The position numbers were made by a program, and so were the translations under genes. From Streptomyces albireticuli (lineage in GTDB: Bacteria > Actinomycetota > Actinomycetes > Streptomycetales > Streptomycetaceae), in contig NZ_JAJQQS010000011.1 of the NCBI RefSeq assembly GCF_021228125.1, positions 124,001 to 188,000 on the forward strand: 64,000 nt of DNA, read 5' to 3'. The notes below the pieces were generated by a model. That model was not told the DNA's origin. It ran no database searches and saw only the letters and a list, made by a program, of their open reading frames with translations. This document shows, piece by piece, positions 35,570 to 44,652 of this stretch (position 1 is its first letter; the number at the start of each line of letters is the position of its first letter).

Positions 35570-37570
35570 TCAGGCTCCGGTGGCTACGAGCACGGCGGCG
35601 ACGGCCAGCACCACGGAGCCGGCGAGGAGGGCGCTGAGGTAGGTCTGCACATTGCCGGTCTGCGCCTTGCGGACGGCCGCGCCGAGCAGGCCGGGGGCGG
35701 TGCTCGCGCCGCGGACGTAGGTCTCGACGACCTCGCGGTCGAGGAAGTGCGCGAGCCGGGCGGCGCCGCGCACGGGCCGGACGAACAGGGCGTCGTAGAC
35801 GGCGTCGAGGTGGAAGCCGGCCGCGGCGTGACGGTGCAGGGGGCCGAGGAGGAGACGGCCGGGGTCGGCCGGGTCCTTCGCGGAGGCGATGTCGCCGTAG
35901 ACGGCCTCGTGGGTGGCGATGGCCTCCTCCTCGGAGACGGCCGGGGAGGCGCCGGGGTCGGCGGCGACGGCGCCCATGGGGGTGCGGGCGGCGAGCGCGG
36001 CGGTGCGCCGCCAGGCCCCGTAGGTGAGGAGGCCGCCGACGAGGGCGGCGCCGGTGCCGAGGACGGAGGTGGTGAGGGTCGGGGTGAGGGAGTGCCCGTC
36101 GAACCAGTCGGGGAGCTTCCAGGCGGCGAGGCCGAGCCCGAGGGCGGGGATGAACAGCACCCACAGGACGGCGTTCATGGCGGCCGGTTCGCGGCCGTGC
36201 GCGGGGGCCTCGGGGCCCTTGCCGCGGAAGGCCAGCAGCCACAGGCGGGTGGCGTAGGCCGCGGTGAGGAGGGCGGTGAGGAGCCCGGCGGCGAGGACGG
36301 TCCAGCCGGCCGCGCCCGGGATGCCGGGGGTGCCGCCGTCGGCGGCGTGCTCCGCGGCGCCGAGGACGGCCTCCTTGGAGAAGAAGCCGCTGAAGGGCGG
36401 GATCGCGGCGAGCGCGAGGAGGGCGACGGTCATCGTCCAGCAGGCGTCGGGGATGCGTTTGGCGAGCCCGCCGGTCCTGGCCATCGCGGCCAGCGAGTTC
36501 GTGCCGGCCGCGTGGATGATCACGCCTGCCCCGAGGAAGAGGAGGGCCTTGAACGCGCCGTGGGTGATGAGGTGGAAGACGGCCGCGTCGCGGTCGCCCA
36601 CGGCGAGGGCGCCGGTCATATAGCCGAGCTGGCCGACGGTCGAGTAGGCGAGGACGCGCTTGATGTCGTCCTGGGCGAGCGCGGCGAGGGCCGAGCCGGT
36701 CATGGTGACGGCGGCCATCACGGCGAGCACGACCAGGGCCGCGGCGGAGGCGGCGAAGACGGGCAGCAGCCGGGCGATGAAGTAGACGCCGGCGGCGACC
36801 ATCGTCGCGGCGTGGATCAGCGCGGAGACGGGCGTGGGGCCGGCCATCGCGTCGGGCAGCCAGGTGTGCAGCGGGAACTGGGCGGACTTGCCCGCGACGC
36901 CGGCGAGGAGCAGCAGCGCGATCAGCGTGGGGTGGGCGAGGTCGCCGGAGACGGCGGCGGTGAGGATGCCGTTGATCCGGAACGTTCCGGCGTCGGCGGC
37001 CAGCGCGAGGATGCCGATCAGGAAGGGGACGTCGCCGAGCTTGGTGACCAGGAAGGCCTTGAGCGAGGCGGTGCGGGCGGCCTCGGTCTCCCAGTAGTGG
37101 CCGACCAGGAAGTACGAGCAGATGCCCATGATCTCCCAGCCGACCAGCAGCACCATCAGGTCGCCGGAGTAGACGACGAGCATCATGGCGGCGGTGAAGA
37201 GGGAGACGAGGGCGGCGTAGGAGGGGTAGCGGGGGTCGTCGCGCAGATAGGCCGTCGAGTAGAGCTGGACGCAGGACGCGACGACGCCGACGAGCACGGC
37301 GACGAGGACGGCGAAGCCGTCGAGGTGCAGGGCGAGGTCGATCGGGACGGAGCCGGTCGGGGTGAGCTCGACGGCGGCGTCGATCGCCTTCTCGCCGGTG
37401 CCGCCGCCCTGCCGCCAGGCGACGACGACGGCGAGGACGGCCGCGGCGACGGTGGGCAGCACGGCGAGGGGCCGTACGAAGCCGGGGGCGCGGCGGCCGA
37501 GCAGGAGGCCCGCGACGGCGCCGAGGAAGGGCAGCAGCGGTACGAGGACCGCGGTGGTCGTGGTCGTCAT
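35570..37570 (-). CDS. nuoL: NADH-quinone oxidoreductase subunit L (second nuo locus)
   Basis: 666 residues, the largest antiporter-like subunit with the C-terminal lateral helix. Landmarks: SGDLMVLLVGWEIMGICSYF (Glu), GKSAQFPLHTWLPDAMAGPT (Lys), LAYSTVGQLGYMTGALAVGD and IPPFSGFFSKEAVL. ATG at 37570 overlaps the nuoK stop by four bases (ATGA). Confidence 0.96.
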   Translation of the reverse strand: MTTTTTAVLVPLLPFLGAVAGLLLGRRAPGFVRPLAVLPTVAAAVLAVVVAWRQGGGTGEKAIDAAVELTPTGSVPIDLALHLDGFAVLVAVLVGVVASCVQLYSTAYLRDDPRYPSYAALVSLFTAAMMLVVYSGDLMVLLVGWEIMGICSYFLVGHYWETEAARTASLKAFLVTKLGDVPFLIGILALAADAGTFRINGILTAAVSGDLAHPTLIALLLLAGVAGKSAQFPLHTWLPDAMAGPTPVSALIHAATMVAAGVYFIARLLPVFAASAAALVVLAVMAAVTMTGSALAALAQDDIKRVLAYSTVGQLGYMTGALAVGDRDAAVFHLITHGAFKALLFLGAGVIIHAAGTNSLAAMARTGGLAKRIPDACWTMTVALLALAAIPPFSGFFSKEAVLGAAEHAADGGTPGIPGAAGWTVLAAGLLTALLTAAYATRLWLLAFRGKGPEAPAHGREPAAMNAVLWVLFIPALGLGLAAWKLPDWFDGHSLTPTLTTSVLGTGAALVGGLLTYGAWRRTAALAARTPMGAVAADPGASPAVSEEEAIATHEAVYGDIASAKDPADPGRLLLGPLHRHAAAGFHLDAVYDALFVRPVRGAARLAHFLDREVVETYVRGASTAPGLLGAAVRKAQTGNVQTYLSALLAGSVVLAVAAVLVATGA

Positions 37571-37926
37571 GCGGTGGCCTCCGCCTGGCGCTCGCGGTCG
37601 GCGGGTTCGGTGTGCTGCCCGCTCTCCGCGAGGTCGCGGAGCCGGTCGATGTCGGCGGTGCCGCGGTTGCGGTACACGAGCAGCACGATCGCGAGGCCGA
37701 TGCCGATCTCGGCGGCGGCGATGGCGATGGTGAAGAGGGTGAGGGCCTGTCCGGCGTGGAGCTCGTCGCGCAGCCAGACGTCGAAGGCGACGAGGTTGAG
37801 GTTGACGGCGTTGAGCATGAGCTCGACGGACATCAGGACGAGGATGGCGTTGCGCCGGGCGAGGACGCCGTAGAGGCCGGTGCAGAAGAGGAGCGCGGCG
37901 AGGACGGCGGGGTAGACGAGGTGCAT
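37567..37926 (-). CDS. nuoK: NADH-quinone oxidoreductase subunit K (second nuo locus)
   Basis: 119 residues with three membrane helices. It begins MHLVYPAVLAALLFCTGLYG and contains the two conserved membrane glutamates in LVLMSVELMLNAVNLNLVAF and TIAIAAAEIGIGLAIVLLVY. A ~15-residue charged tail (ESGQHTEPADRERQAEATA) is longer than usual. Overlaps nuoJ (TGATG). Confidence 0.96.
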   Translation of the reverse strand: MHLVYPAVLAALLFCTGLYGVLARRNAILVLMSVELMLNAVNLNLVAFDVWLRDELHAGQALTLFTIAIAAAEIGIGLAIVLLVYRNRGTADIDRLRDLAESGQHTEPADRERQAEATA

Positions 37927-38531
37927 CAGCGCCGCCCTCCGTTCTCGCGGCGGGAGAGGACGATCGCGCCGACGAGCGCGGCCAGCAGCAGGACGGACAG
38001 GGCCTCGAAGGGGAGGACCCAGTGCCGGAAGAGGAACTCGCCGGTGACCTTGGTGGAGCCCTCCCCGGCGGCCGCGGCGCCCTCCAGGTCGATCCACGTC
38101 GCGCGGAAGGCGTCGGTCACCACCCAGACGAGGGCGGCGGCAGCGGCGACGGCGACGCCGAGGGCGGGCCATCGGTTGCCGGAGTCGGCGTCCGGGGAGC
38201 GGCCGATGGGGGCCTTGGTGAGCATCAGTCCGAAGAGCAGCAGGACGACGACGGAGCCGACGTAGATCAGCACCTGTACCCAGGCGATGAACTCGGCGGT
38301 GAGCAGGAGGTACTCGACGGCGAGGCCGCCGAGGGTGACCACCAGCCACAGGGCGGCGTGCACGAGCTGCTTGGTGGTGACGGTGACGAGGGCGGCGCCG
38401 AGGGTGACGAGGCCGACGAGGAGGAAGGCGACCTCGACGCCGGTCGGGGAGAGGAAGCCGTGCGCCTTCGCGGCGAGCGCGGTGGTGCCGGGTGCCTGGG
38501 CGGCGAGCGCGGTGAGGCCCGTGCCGGTCAT
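37926..38531 (-). CDS. nuoJ: NADH-quinone oxidoreductase subunit J (second nuo locus)
   Basis: 201 residues with five predicted membrane helices. The conserved region FIAWVQVLIYVGSVVVLLLF contains the TM3 pi-bulge area. N-terminus MTGTGLTALAAQAPGTTALA is longer than usual. ATG at 38531 overlaps nuoI by four bases. Confidence 0.95.
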   Translation of the reverse strand: MTGTGLTALAAQAPGTTALAAKAHGFLSPTGVEVAFLLVGLVTLGAALVTVTTKQLVHAALWLVVTLGGLAVEYLLLTAEFIAWVQVLIYVGSVVVLLLFGLMLTKAPIGRSPDADSGNRWPALGVAVAAAAALVWVVTDAFRATWIDLEGAAAAGEGSTKVTGEFLFRHWVLPFEALSVLLLAALVGAIVLSRRENGGRR

Positions 38532-39097
38532 GCTTCTCCCTCCTTCTTCTCCTGCTCCTGGGCGGCGGCCGCTTCCTGGGCGGCCAGCTTCTCGGCGGTC
38601 TTGCGGGCCGCCGCGATCTCCTTGGGCTCCTCGGCCGCGGGGTCGAGCGCGGGCGGCTCCGGGACCGTCCACATCCACTCGCGGAGCTTGTCGCGCTCGT
38701 GGGTGAGGTCGTGGATGTCCGTCTCGGCGTACTCGAACTCCGGGGACCAGAAGAGCGCGTCGAAGGGGCAGACCTCGATGCAGATCCCGCAGTACATGCA
38801 GAGCGAGAAGTCGATCGCGAAGCGGTCGAGGACGTTCCGGCTGCGCTCGCGGCCGCCGGGGGCGGCCGGGGGCACCGTCTCCTTGTGGGAGTCGATGTAG
38901 ATGCACCAGTCGGGGCACTCACGGGCGCACAGCATGCAGACCGTGCAGTTCTCCTCGAACAGGCCGATGACCCCGCGGGTGCGGGGCGGGAGCTCGGGCT
39001 GGACGTCCGGGTACTGGGCCGTGACCGTGCGCTTCGTCATCGTCCGGAGGGTGACGGCGAGGCCCTTGGCCAGGCCGGAGCCGGGGAACGGGGACAC
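38528..39097 (-). CDS. nuoI: NADH-quinone oxidoreductase subunit I, 4Fe-4S protein (second nuo locus)
   Basis: 189 residues with two intact 4Fe-4S ferredoxin motifs, NCTVCMLCARECPDWCIYID and LCMYCGICIEVCPFDALFWS, which carry clusters N6a/N6b in complex I. GTG start at 39097 overlaps the last base of the nuoH stop. The Ala/Glu/Lys-rich tail (AAQEAAAAQEQEKKEGEA) is unusual. Without NuoE/F/G in this locus, this subunit is the likely electron entry point from a soluble donor such as ferredoxin. Confidence 0.95.
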   Translation of the reverse strand: MSPFPGSGLAKGLAVTLRTMTKRTVTAQYPDVQPELPPRTRGVIGLFEENCTVCMLCARECPDWCIYIDSHKETVPPAAPGGRERSRNVLDRFAIDFSLCMYCGICIEVCPFDALFWSPEFEYAETDIHDLTHERDKLREWMWTVPEPPALDPAAEEPKEIAAARKTAEKLAAQEAAAAQEQEKKEGEA

Positions 39098-40062
39098 TAC
39101 TGGATCACCACCTTGACGACGCCGGTGAGCGCGATCTGTGCGAGGGAGAGCGGGATGAGGACGGTCCACGCCAGCTTCTGGAGCTGGTCCTCGCGGAGCC
39201 GCGGATAGGTCACGCGGAGCCAGATGATCACGAAGGCGAGCAGGGCGGTCTTGAGCAGCGTCCACAGCCAGCCGAGGCCGTCGGCGCCGAACGGGCCGTG
39301 CCATCCGCCGAGGAAGAGGACCGTGGTCAGGCCGCACAGGACGACGATGCCCGCGTACTCGGAGAGCAGGAAGAGGGCGAAGCGGAGGCCGGTGTACTCG
39401 GTGTACGCGCCGAAGATGATCTCGGAGTCGGCGACGGGCATATCGAAGGGCGGGCGCTGGAGCTCGGCGAGGCCGGCGATGAAGAACACCACCCCGCCGA
39501 CGATCTGCCAGGGGATCCACCACCAGTGGAAGGCGTCGACGATGCCGGGCAGGGACACCGTGCCGGCGGCCATGGCGACCGAGGCGGCGGTGAGCAGCAT
39601 CGGCAGCTCGTAGGCCATCAGCTGGGCGGCGGTGCGGAGGCCGCCGAGCAGCGAGAACTTGTTGGCGGACGCCCAGCCGGCCATCAGCGAGCCGAGGACT
39701 CCGACGCCCATGACGGCGAGGACGAAGAAGATGCCCGCGTCGACGACCTGTCCGACGGCGTTGCCCGGGCCCACCGGGATCGCGACGAGGACGAGGAGGT
39801 ACGGCAGCAGCGCCACGGCGGGGGCGAGCTGGAAGATCCGCCGGTCCGCGCCCGCGGGGACGACGTCCTCCTTCTGCGCGAACTTCACCCCGTCGGCGAC
39901 GAGCTGGGCCCAGCCGTGGAACCCGCCGGCGTACATGGGCCCGAGGCGCCCCTGCATATGGGCCATGACCTTGTGCTCGGTCTGCCCGATCGCGAGCGGC
40001 AGCACGAGGAAGACGACGAACACGGCGAGGAGGCGCAGGACGACGTCGAGAGTGTCGCTCAT
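39097..40062 (-). CDS. nuoH: NADH-quinone oxidoreductase subunit H (second nuo locus)
   Basis: 321 residues, eight predicted membrane helices; forms the quinone-channel floor. Landmarks: LVADGVKFAQKEDVVPAGAD (conserved loop), AGLAELQRPPFDMPVADSEI and IFGAYTEYTGLRFALFLLSE, all acidic quinone-channel residues. ATG at 40062 overlaps the nuoC stop by four bases, leaving no room for nuoD, which normally lies before nuoH. Confidence 0.96.
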   Translation of the reverse strand: MSDTLDVVLRLLAVFVVFLVLPLAIGQTEHKVMAHMQGRLGPMYAGGFHGWAQLVADGVKFAQKEDVVPAGADRRIFQLAPAVALLPYLLVLVAIPVGPGNAVGQVVDAGIFFVLAVMGVGVLGSLMAGWASANKFSLLGGLRTAAQLMAYELPMLLTAASVAMAAGTVSLPGIVDAFHWWWIPWQIVGGVVFFIAGLAELQRPPFDMPVADSEIIFGAYTEYTGLRFALFLLSEYAGIVVLCGLTTVLFLGGWHGPFGADGLGWLWTLLKTALLAFVIIWLRVTYPRLREDQLQKLAWTVLIPLSLAQIALTGVVKVVIQ

Positions 40063-42236
40063 GCGGGGTCGCCTCCGGCGGGGGTCTCGTCTTCGGGGGT
40101 GCCGTGCGCGGCTTCGCCGCGGGTGGGGTCGGTGGGCCGGGCGCCGGCCCGGGGCCCGTCGGGGGCCGCCGGGGCCGCCGGGGCCGCCGGGGCCGCCGGG
40201 GCCGCCGGGGCCGCCGGGGCCGCCGGGGCCGCCGGGGCCGCCGGGGATTGTGACCCGGCGTCGGGTTTCCCGGGGGCGGGCTCGGCGTCGGCCTCGGCCG
40301 GGGTCGCGTCGGCCTGGTCCTCACGGGGGTGAGGCGCCTGAGGCGCGGCGGCCGGGGCGTTGTCGCTCGGTGCCGCGGTGGGCTCGTCCTCGTGGGAAGC
40401 GGGGGTCTGCGCCGCCGACGCCGCGGTGGACTCGCCCGCCGGGGGCTCCGGCGCCGTGGCGGACCGGGGCTCGGCGGAGCCGGTGTGAGGTGCCTGCGGC
40501 TCGGCGCCGGGCGCGGCCGCCGGGGCCGTACGGGGCGGAGCCGCGGCGGGCTCGTCCTCGCGGGCGGCGGGGGCCTGCGCCGGAGCCTGGCCGGAGTCGG
40601 GCCGGGCACCGGAGTCGGCCTCGGCCGGGGTCGCCGGGGGCTCGGCCGTCGGGGCTTCCTGTGTTGCGGCGGGCCGGGACCCGGTGGGCTCCGGCCCGGC
40701 GTCGGGCGCCGGGGCCGTAGGAGCCTTCTCCGGGGCGGTTTCGTCGAAGGCCGGGCGGGCGTGGTGCCAGGGGGCGTCCGAGGAAGACGGGGCCGGGCGG
40801 GTACGGGCAGGGCGCGGCCGGTCGGCCACGACCTGCGGGTCCGCCTGGTCCGGCCGGCCCGCCTGGTTCCCCTGGTCCGTCGGCGCCTGCTGGCTCGCCG
40901 AGCCCTCGCTCGCACTGCGGGTGCGGCGCGGGCCGGCCGGCGGGGCCGCCTGCTGGCTCGCCGAGCCTTCGCTCGCACTGCGGGTACGGCGCGGCGCCGG
41001 TTCGGCCTGGCTCGCCGAGCCCTCCCCCGCCGTGCGGGCACGCCGGGCCGGGGCCGTCGCCTCTTCCGCCTGACTCGCCGAGCCGTCGCTCACGCTGCGC
41101 GTACGGCGCGGCGCCGCCTCTCCCTGGCTCGCCGAACCCTCGCCCGCCGTACGGGCACGCCGGGCCGGGGCCGTCGCCTCTTCCGCCTGACTCGCCGAAC
41201 CCTCGCTCACACTGCGCGTGCGGCGCGGCGCCGCCTCCGCCTGGCTCGCCGAACCCTCGCCCGCCGTGCGGGCGCGCCGGACGGGGCGGTCGCCCGCCGG
41301 GCGGGCCGCTCGGGCCGGGCGGGCGGGGGCCGGGGGGAGCTGGCCCTTGAGGGGGCCCCACTCGTTGGGGTCGGGCACGCCGGGCGGGAGCATCTGGCGG
41401 CGCTTCGGGCCGCCGTGCTCGGACTCGCCCGGCTCCTTCGCGCCCGGCCATGCCTTCGCGACCCGCGCCGCCAGGACGAAGTCCTTGCGCAGCGGGTGTC
41501 CCTCGAAGCCCTCCGGGAGCAGCAGCGGCGCGGGGTCGGGGTGCCCCTCGAAGTCCACGCCGAACATCTCGCGCGTCTCGCGCTCGTGCCACGACGCCCC
41601 GGCGTAGACGCCGGTCGCCGTGGGCAGGACCGGCGCGTCGTGCGGCACGGTGGTCCGTACGACCAGTCGCCGCACGCCCTCACCGGCCGTGCCCGGCAGC
41701 GCGGCGACGTGCGCGCAGACGCGGAAGCCCGTGCCCGGCTCGTCGACGGCGCTCAGCCAGTCGAAGAAGGTGCAGCCGAGCGTGGAGCGCGCCGTCTCCA
41801 GCGCGGCGATCCACGCCCCGGCGGGCACGTCGACCGTGAGGAGGCCGTACGCCTCCGCCGCGCTCGCGCCCTCGCCGAAGAGCTCCGTCGCCGGGTGCGG
41901 CAACCAGCCGACGGCCGGCTCGGCCACGGGTTCCGGTGCGGGTGCGGCGGCAGGGGCGGCGGACTCGGGAGTCGAGCCGTCGGCGGGCGCGGAGGCGTCG
42001 GACGCGGCGGACGCGGGGGTTCCGGTGCCGGACCCGGCGGCGGCCGCAGCCGCGGACGCGGGCGTCCCGGCCCCGGACCCGGAGCCCGCGGCTCCGGCTC
42101 CGGCTCCGGCTCCGGCGGCAGCCGACGCCCCGGCCTCGGGACCGGCCCCGGCCCCAGCGGTCGGCTCAGGCCGCGCCCCCGCCCCGGCACCCGCGGCCCC
42201 GTCGCCCCGCGCGGACTCGTTCACCGGCTCGCTCAT
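40059..42236 (-). CDS. nuoC: NADH-quinone oxidoreductase subunit C with long repetitive, disordered extensions
   Basis: 725 residues, about three times the usual NuoC. The NuoC core (residues ~105-270) includes TFFDWLSAVDEPGTGFRVCA and the signature WHERETREMFGVDFEGHPDP followed by LLLPEGFEGHPLRKDF. It is preceded by a ~100-residue Ala/Gly/Pro tract and followed by ~430 residues of low complexity: seven copies of RRxR(T/S)x(S/G)(E/D)GSASQ at about residues 315-450, then Pro/Ala/Glu-rich sequence and a (PAA)n run. NuoD is not fused. Overlaps nuoB and nuoH by four bases each. Confidence 0.9.
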   Translation of the reverse strand: MSEPVNESARGDGAAGAGAGARPEPTAGAGAGPEAGASAAAGAGAGAGAAGSGSGAGTPASAAAAAAGSGTGTPASAASDASAPADGSTPESAAPAAAPAPEPVAEPAVGWLPHPATELFGEGASAAEAYGLLTVDVPAGAWIAALETARSTLGCTFFDWLSAVDEPGTGFRVCAHVAALPGTAGEGVRRLVVRTTVPHDAPVLPTATGVYAGASWHERETREMFGVDFEGHPDPAPLLLPEGFEGHPLRKDFVLAARVAKAWPGAKEPGESEHGGPKRRQMLPPGVPDPNEWGPLKGQLPPAPARPARAARPAGDRPVRRARTAGEGSASQAEAAPRRTRSVSEGSASQAEEATAPARRARTAGEGSASQGEAAPRRTRSVSDGSASQAEEATAPARRARTAGEGSASQAEPAPRRTRSASEGSASQQAAPPAGPRRTRSASEGSASQQAPTDQGNQAGRPDQADPQVVADRPRPARTRPAPSSSDAPWHHARPAFDETAPEKAPTAPAPDAGPEPTGSRPAATQEAPTAEPPATPAEADSGARPDSGQAPAQAPAAREDEPAAAPPRTAPAAAPGAEPQAPHTGSAEPRSATAPEPPAGESTAASAAQTPASHEDEPTAAPSDNAPAAAPQAPHPREDQADATPAEADAEPAPGKPDAGSQSPAAPAAPAAPAAPAAPAAPAAPAAPAAPDGPRAGARPTDPTRGEAAHGTPEDETPAGGDPA
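40162..40242 (-). repeat. Nine perfect copies of a 9-bp unit inside nuoC
   Basis: GGGGCCGCC repeated nine times without error, encoding (Ala-Ala-Pro)n near the NuoC C-terminus. Slippage-prone; copy number is likely variable between isolates. Confidence 0.9.
40885..41287 (-). repeat. Seven ~54-63-bp coding repeats in nuoC
   Basis: Each unit encodes RRxRTAGEGSASQ or RRTRSxSEGSASQ plus a short Ala/Pro/Glu linker. The DNA core recurs as GCCTGGCTCGCCGA(G/A)CCCTC. Two types alternate, suggesting expansion by duplication of a two-unit block. Confidence 0.85.
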
Positions 42237-42880
42237 CGGTCCGTCTCCCCGCCGGGCTCGCCACCCGGCTCACCACCCGGCTTGTCGCCCGGCTCGCCAC
42301 CCGGCACCGGCGGCGGTGTCACCAAGCCGCTCCGCAGCGCCGCCGCCGACGCGCCCGCGCCGGAGGCGTACCGCTCGCCCAGCGACTCCTTGGCGATCTT
42401 CTCCTGGAGCTTGAGGATGCCCTGGAGCAGCGCCTCCGGCCGGGGCGGGCAGCCCGGGACGTAGACGTCGACCGGGATGATCTGGTCCACGCCCTTCGTC
42501 ACCGAGTACGAGTCCCAGTACGGGCCGCCGCAGTTCGAGCAGGCCCCGAAGGAGATGACGTACTTCGGCTCGGGCATCTGCTCGTAGAGCCGCTTGACCG
42601 CCGGTGCCATCTTGTCCGTGACCGTCCCCGAGACGATCATGAGGTCCGCCTGGCGGGGACCCGGTGCGAAGGGGATGACGCCGAGGCGGATGAAGTCGTG
42701 GCGGGCCATGGACGCGGCGATGAACTCGATCGCGCAGCAGGCCAGGCCGAAGTTGAAGACCCACAGGCTGTAGCGGCGGCCCCAGTTCAGGACCACCTTC
42801 ATCGGCTCGGGGGCGAGCCGGGACAGCACGCCGAGACGGCGCGGCTCGGGCAGGTCCACGGGGGGTGCCGGGGGTGTCAC
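42233..42880 (-). CDS. nuoB: NADH-quinone oxidoreductase subunit B (second nuo locus)
   Basis: 215 residues. Carries the N2 cluster ligands: the tandem cysteines in FGLACCAIEFIAAS, the cysteine in SFGACSNCGGPYWD, and VPGCPPRPEALLQG. The C-terminus has a short (PGGEPG)n tail. The GTG at 42880 overlaps the nuoA stop (GTGA) and has GGAG five bases upstream; another GTG at 42886 is possible. Confidence 0.95.
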   Translation of the reverse strand: MTPPAPPVDLPEPRRLGVLSRLAPEPMKVVLNWGRRYSLWVFNFGLACCAIEFIAASMARHDFIRLGVIPFAPGPRQADLMIVSGTVTDKMAPAVKRLYEQMPEPKYVISFGACSNCGGPYWDSYSVTKGVDQIIPVDVYVPGCPPRPEALLQGILKLQEKIAKESLGERYASGAGASAAALRSGLVTPPPVPGGEPGDKPGGEPGGEPGGETDR

Positions 42881-43272
42881 GTCCACTCCAGGACGCCCTT
42901 CTTCCATGCGTACAACAGGCCCACGGCCAGGAAGCCGAGGAAGATGAACATCTCCACGAGCGTCGCGCCGCCGAATCCGGGCGCGGCGAAGACCGTCGCC
43001 CAGGGGAACAGGAAGATCGAGTCGACGGCGAAGATCACGTAGAGGAAGGCGTAGACGTAGTAGCGGATCTGGGTGTGCGCCCAGCCCTCGCCGACCGGGT
43101 CCACGCCGCACTCGTACGTCAGGAGCTTCTCGGGGGTCGGCACGACGGGCCGCAGCAGCCTGCCGGCCGTGAAGGCGACGGCCACGAAGAGCACGCCGAC
43201 GACCGCGAGCAGGCCGACCACGGAATAGCTGTGGAAGTAGTCCGCCGCGATGTGGACACCGGCCTCCGGCAC
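42877..43272 (-). CDS. nuoA: NADH-quinone oxidoreductase subunit A (second nuo locus)
   Basis: 131 residues with three membrane helices. Landmarks: KLLTYECGVDPVGEGWAHTQ (conserved loop with Cys), IRYYVYAFLYVIFAVDSIFL and LVEMFIFLGFLAVGLLYAWK. GTG start at 43272. First gene of the overlapping nuoABCHIJKLMN operon, divergent from the first sensor kinase across a 138-nt promoter region. Confidence 0.95.
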   Translation of the reverse strand: MPEAGVHIAADYFHSYSVVGLLAVVGVLFVAVAFTAGRLLRPVVPTPEKLLTYECGVDPVGEGWAHTQIRYYVYAFLYVIFAVDSIFLFPWATVFAAPGFGGATLVEMFIFLGFLAVGLLYAWKKGVLEWT

Positions 43273-43410
43273 GTCCGCCCCTCGCTCCCTGTCCCGCGTG
43301 TTCGACGATCTGTACGCACGGGAGTCTAGGCCCTGGTGGGGTTATCCCCACCCCTCACCACCCACGGCCCCCATGGCGGCGGCCCACTCCGGCCATGCAG
43401 GCTTAGGGCT

Positions 43411-44652
43411 ATGACCGCCAGCAGTATGACCGGAAAAGCCGCGAAAAGCGCGGCCGGCCGTGGCCTCCACCGGGGCCCCCACGGCGCCTCCCCCCAGGAC
43501 GGCGGCGACCGCCTGCCGCCCGCCCGCTTCGCGTTCGACGCCCGGACGTGGCGGGAAGTGGCGTACCTGCTGCTCGATCTGCCGGTGGGGCTGCTCGGCT
43601 TCCTCTACGTGACCGTCTGGCTCTACGCGGGCGTCCTGCTCGCCGTCACCGTCATAGGTCTGCCGATGCTGGCCGCCGGCCTGATGGGGATGCGGGTGCT
43701 GGGCCGGTGGGAGCGGCACCGGGCGCGCCGGCTGCTGGGGGTGCGGATCGACGAGCCGAGCCCGCTGTCGCGCCAGCGCCGCGACGCGGGTTTCTTCGCC
43801 TGGGTGTGGACGGCCCTGAAGGACCCGGTGGCCTGGCGCGGCACGCTGTACGCGTTCATACGATTGCCATGGGGCGTTCTCACTTTCGGGATCACGCTGG
43901 TCTCGCTGTTCGTCGCCTGGCCGGTGCTGGGCCATCTGGCGCGGGCGATGTCGAACGTGGACCGGGCGATGGTGCGCGGTCTGCTCTGTCCCTCCAGCGA
44001 GCTGGAGCGGCGGATCGCCGAGCTGGAGGAGGACCGCGGGGTGGTCGTGGACACGGCCGCCGCGGACCTGCGCCGCATCGAGCGCGATCTGCACGACGGC
44101 GCCCAGGCCCGGCTCGTCGCCCTCGCCATGGGCCTCGGTCTCGCGAAGGAGAAGCTGCTGGAGGATCCGGAGGCGGCGGCCCGGATGGTCGACGAGGCGC
44201 ACGGCGAGGTGAAGCTCGCCCTCCAGGAGCTCCGCGACCTCGCCCGCGGCATCCACCCGGCGATCCTCACCGACCGCGGTCTCGGCCCGGCCCTGTCGTC
44301 GGTGGCCGGGCGGTGCACGGTGCCGGTGACGGTCTCGGCGGAGCTGGAGGCCCGGCCCGCGGCGGCGATCGAGGGCATCGCCTACTTCACCGTCTCCGAA
44401 CTCCTCCAGAACGTCAGCAAGCACAGCCGGGCCCGCTCGGCGGAGGTCGAGCTGTGGCGGAAGGGGAAGCGGCTGCTGATCCAGGTGCGTGACGACGGGC
44501 AGGGCGGCGCGTCCACGGAGGGCGGCAGCGGGCTCGCCGGACTCGCCGAGCGACTGGGATCCGTCGACGGGCTGCTCGCCGTGGAGTCCCCGGCGGGCGG
44601 GCCCACCGTGATCACGGCCGAGCTGCCGTGGCGGGACCGCGCGGCGGGCTGA
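43411..44652 (+). CDS. Sensor histidine kinase (NarL-type, HisKA_3) 1
   Basis: 413 residues. N-terminal membrane sensor domain with about four helices (LLLDLPVGLLGFLYVTVWLY, VLLAVTVIGLPMLAAGL). Dimerisation/phosphoacceptor motif RRIERDLHDGAQARLVALAM with His228. HATPase boxes: TVSELLQNVSKHSRA (N), RDDGQGGASTEGGSGLAGLA (G1/G2). Paired with a second, nearly identical kinase and one response regulator. The DNA of the catalytic half is almost identical to the second kinase, whereas the sensor halves differ. ATG at 43411; 43426 is an alternative. Confidence 0.92.
   Translation: MTASSMTGKAAKSAAGRGLHRGPHGASPQDGGDRLPPARFAFDARTWREVAYLLLDLPVGLLGFLYVTVWLYAGVLLAVTVIGLPMLAAGLMGMRVLGRWERHRARRLLGVRIDEPSPLSRQRRDAGFFAWVWTALKDPVAWRGTLYAFIRLPWGVLTFGITLVSLFVAWPVLGHLARAMSNVDRAMVRGLLCPSSELERRIAELEEDRGVVVDTAAADLRRIERDLHDGAQARLVALAMGLGLAKEKLLEDPEAAARMVDEAHGEVKLALQELRDLARGIHPAILTDRGLGPALSSVAGRCTVPVTVSAELEARPAAAIEGIAYFTVSELLQNVSKHSRARSAEVELWRKGKRLLIQVRDDGQGGASTEGGSGLAGLAERLGSVDGLLAVESPAGGPTVITAELPWRDRAAG

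Noticed and set aside
35747..37873. 708-codon open frame antisense to nuoL/nuoK
   Set aside because: Gly/Glu/Asp-rich shadow frame opposite well-conserved nuo genes.
40162..40242. Possible CRISPR-like short repeats
   Set aside because: Contiguous 9-bp repeats without spacers, in frame and coding for Ala-Ala-Pro.
40885..41287. Direct repeats considered as non-coding or CRISPR
   Set aside because: They maintain the nuoC reading frame and encode a conserved peptide repeat.
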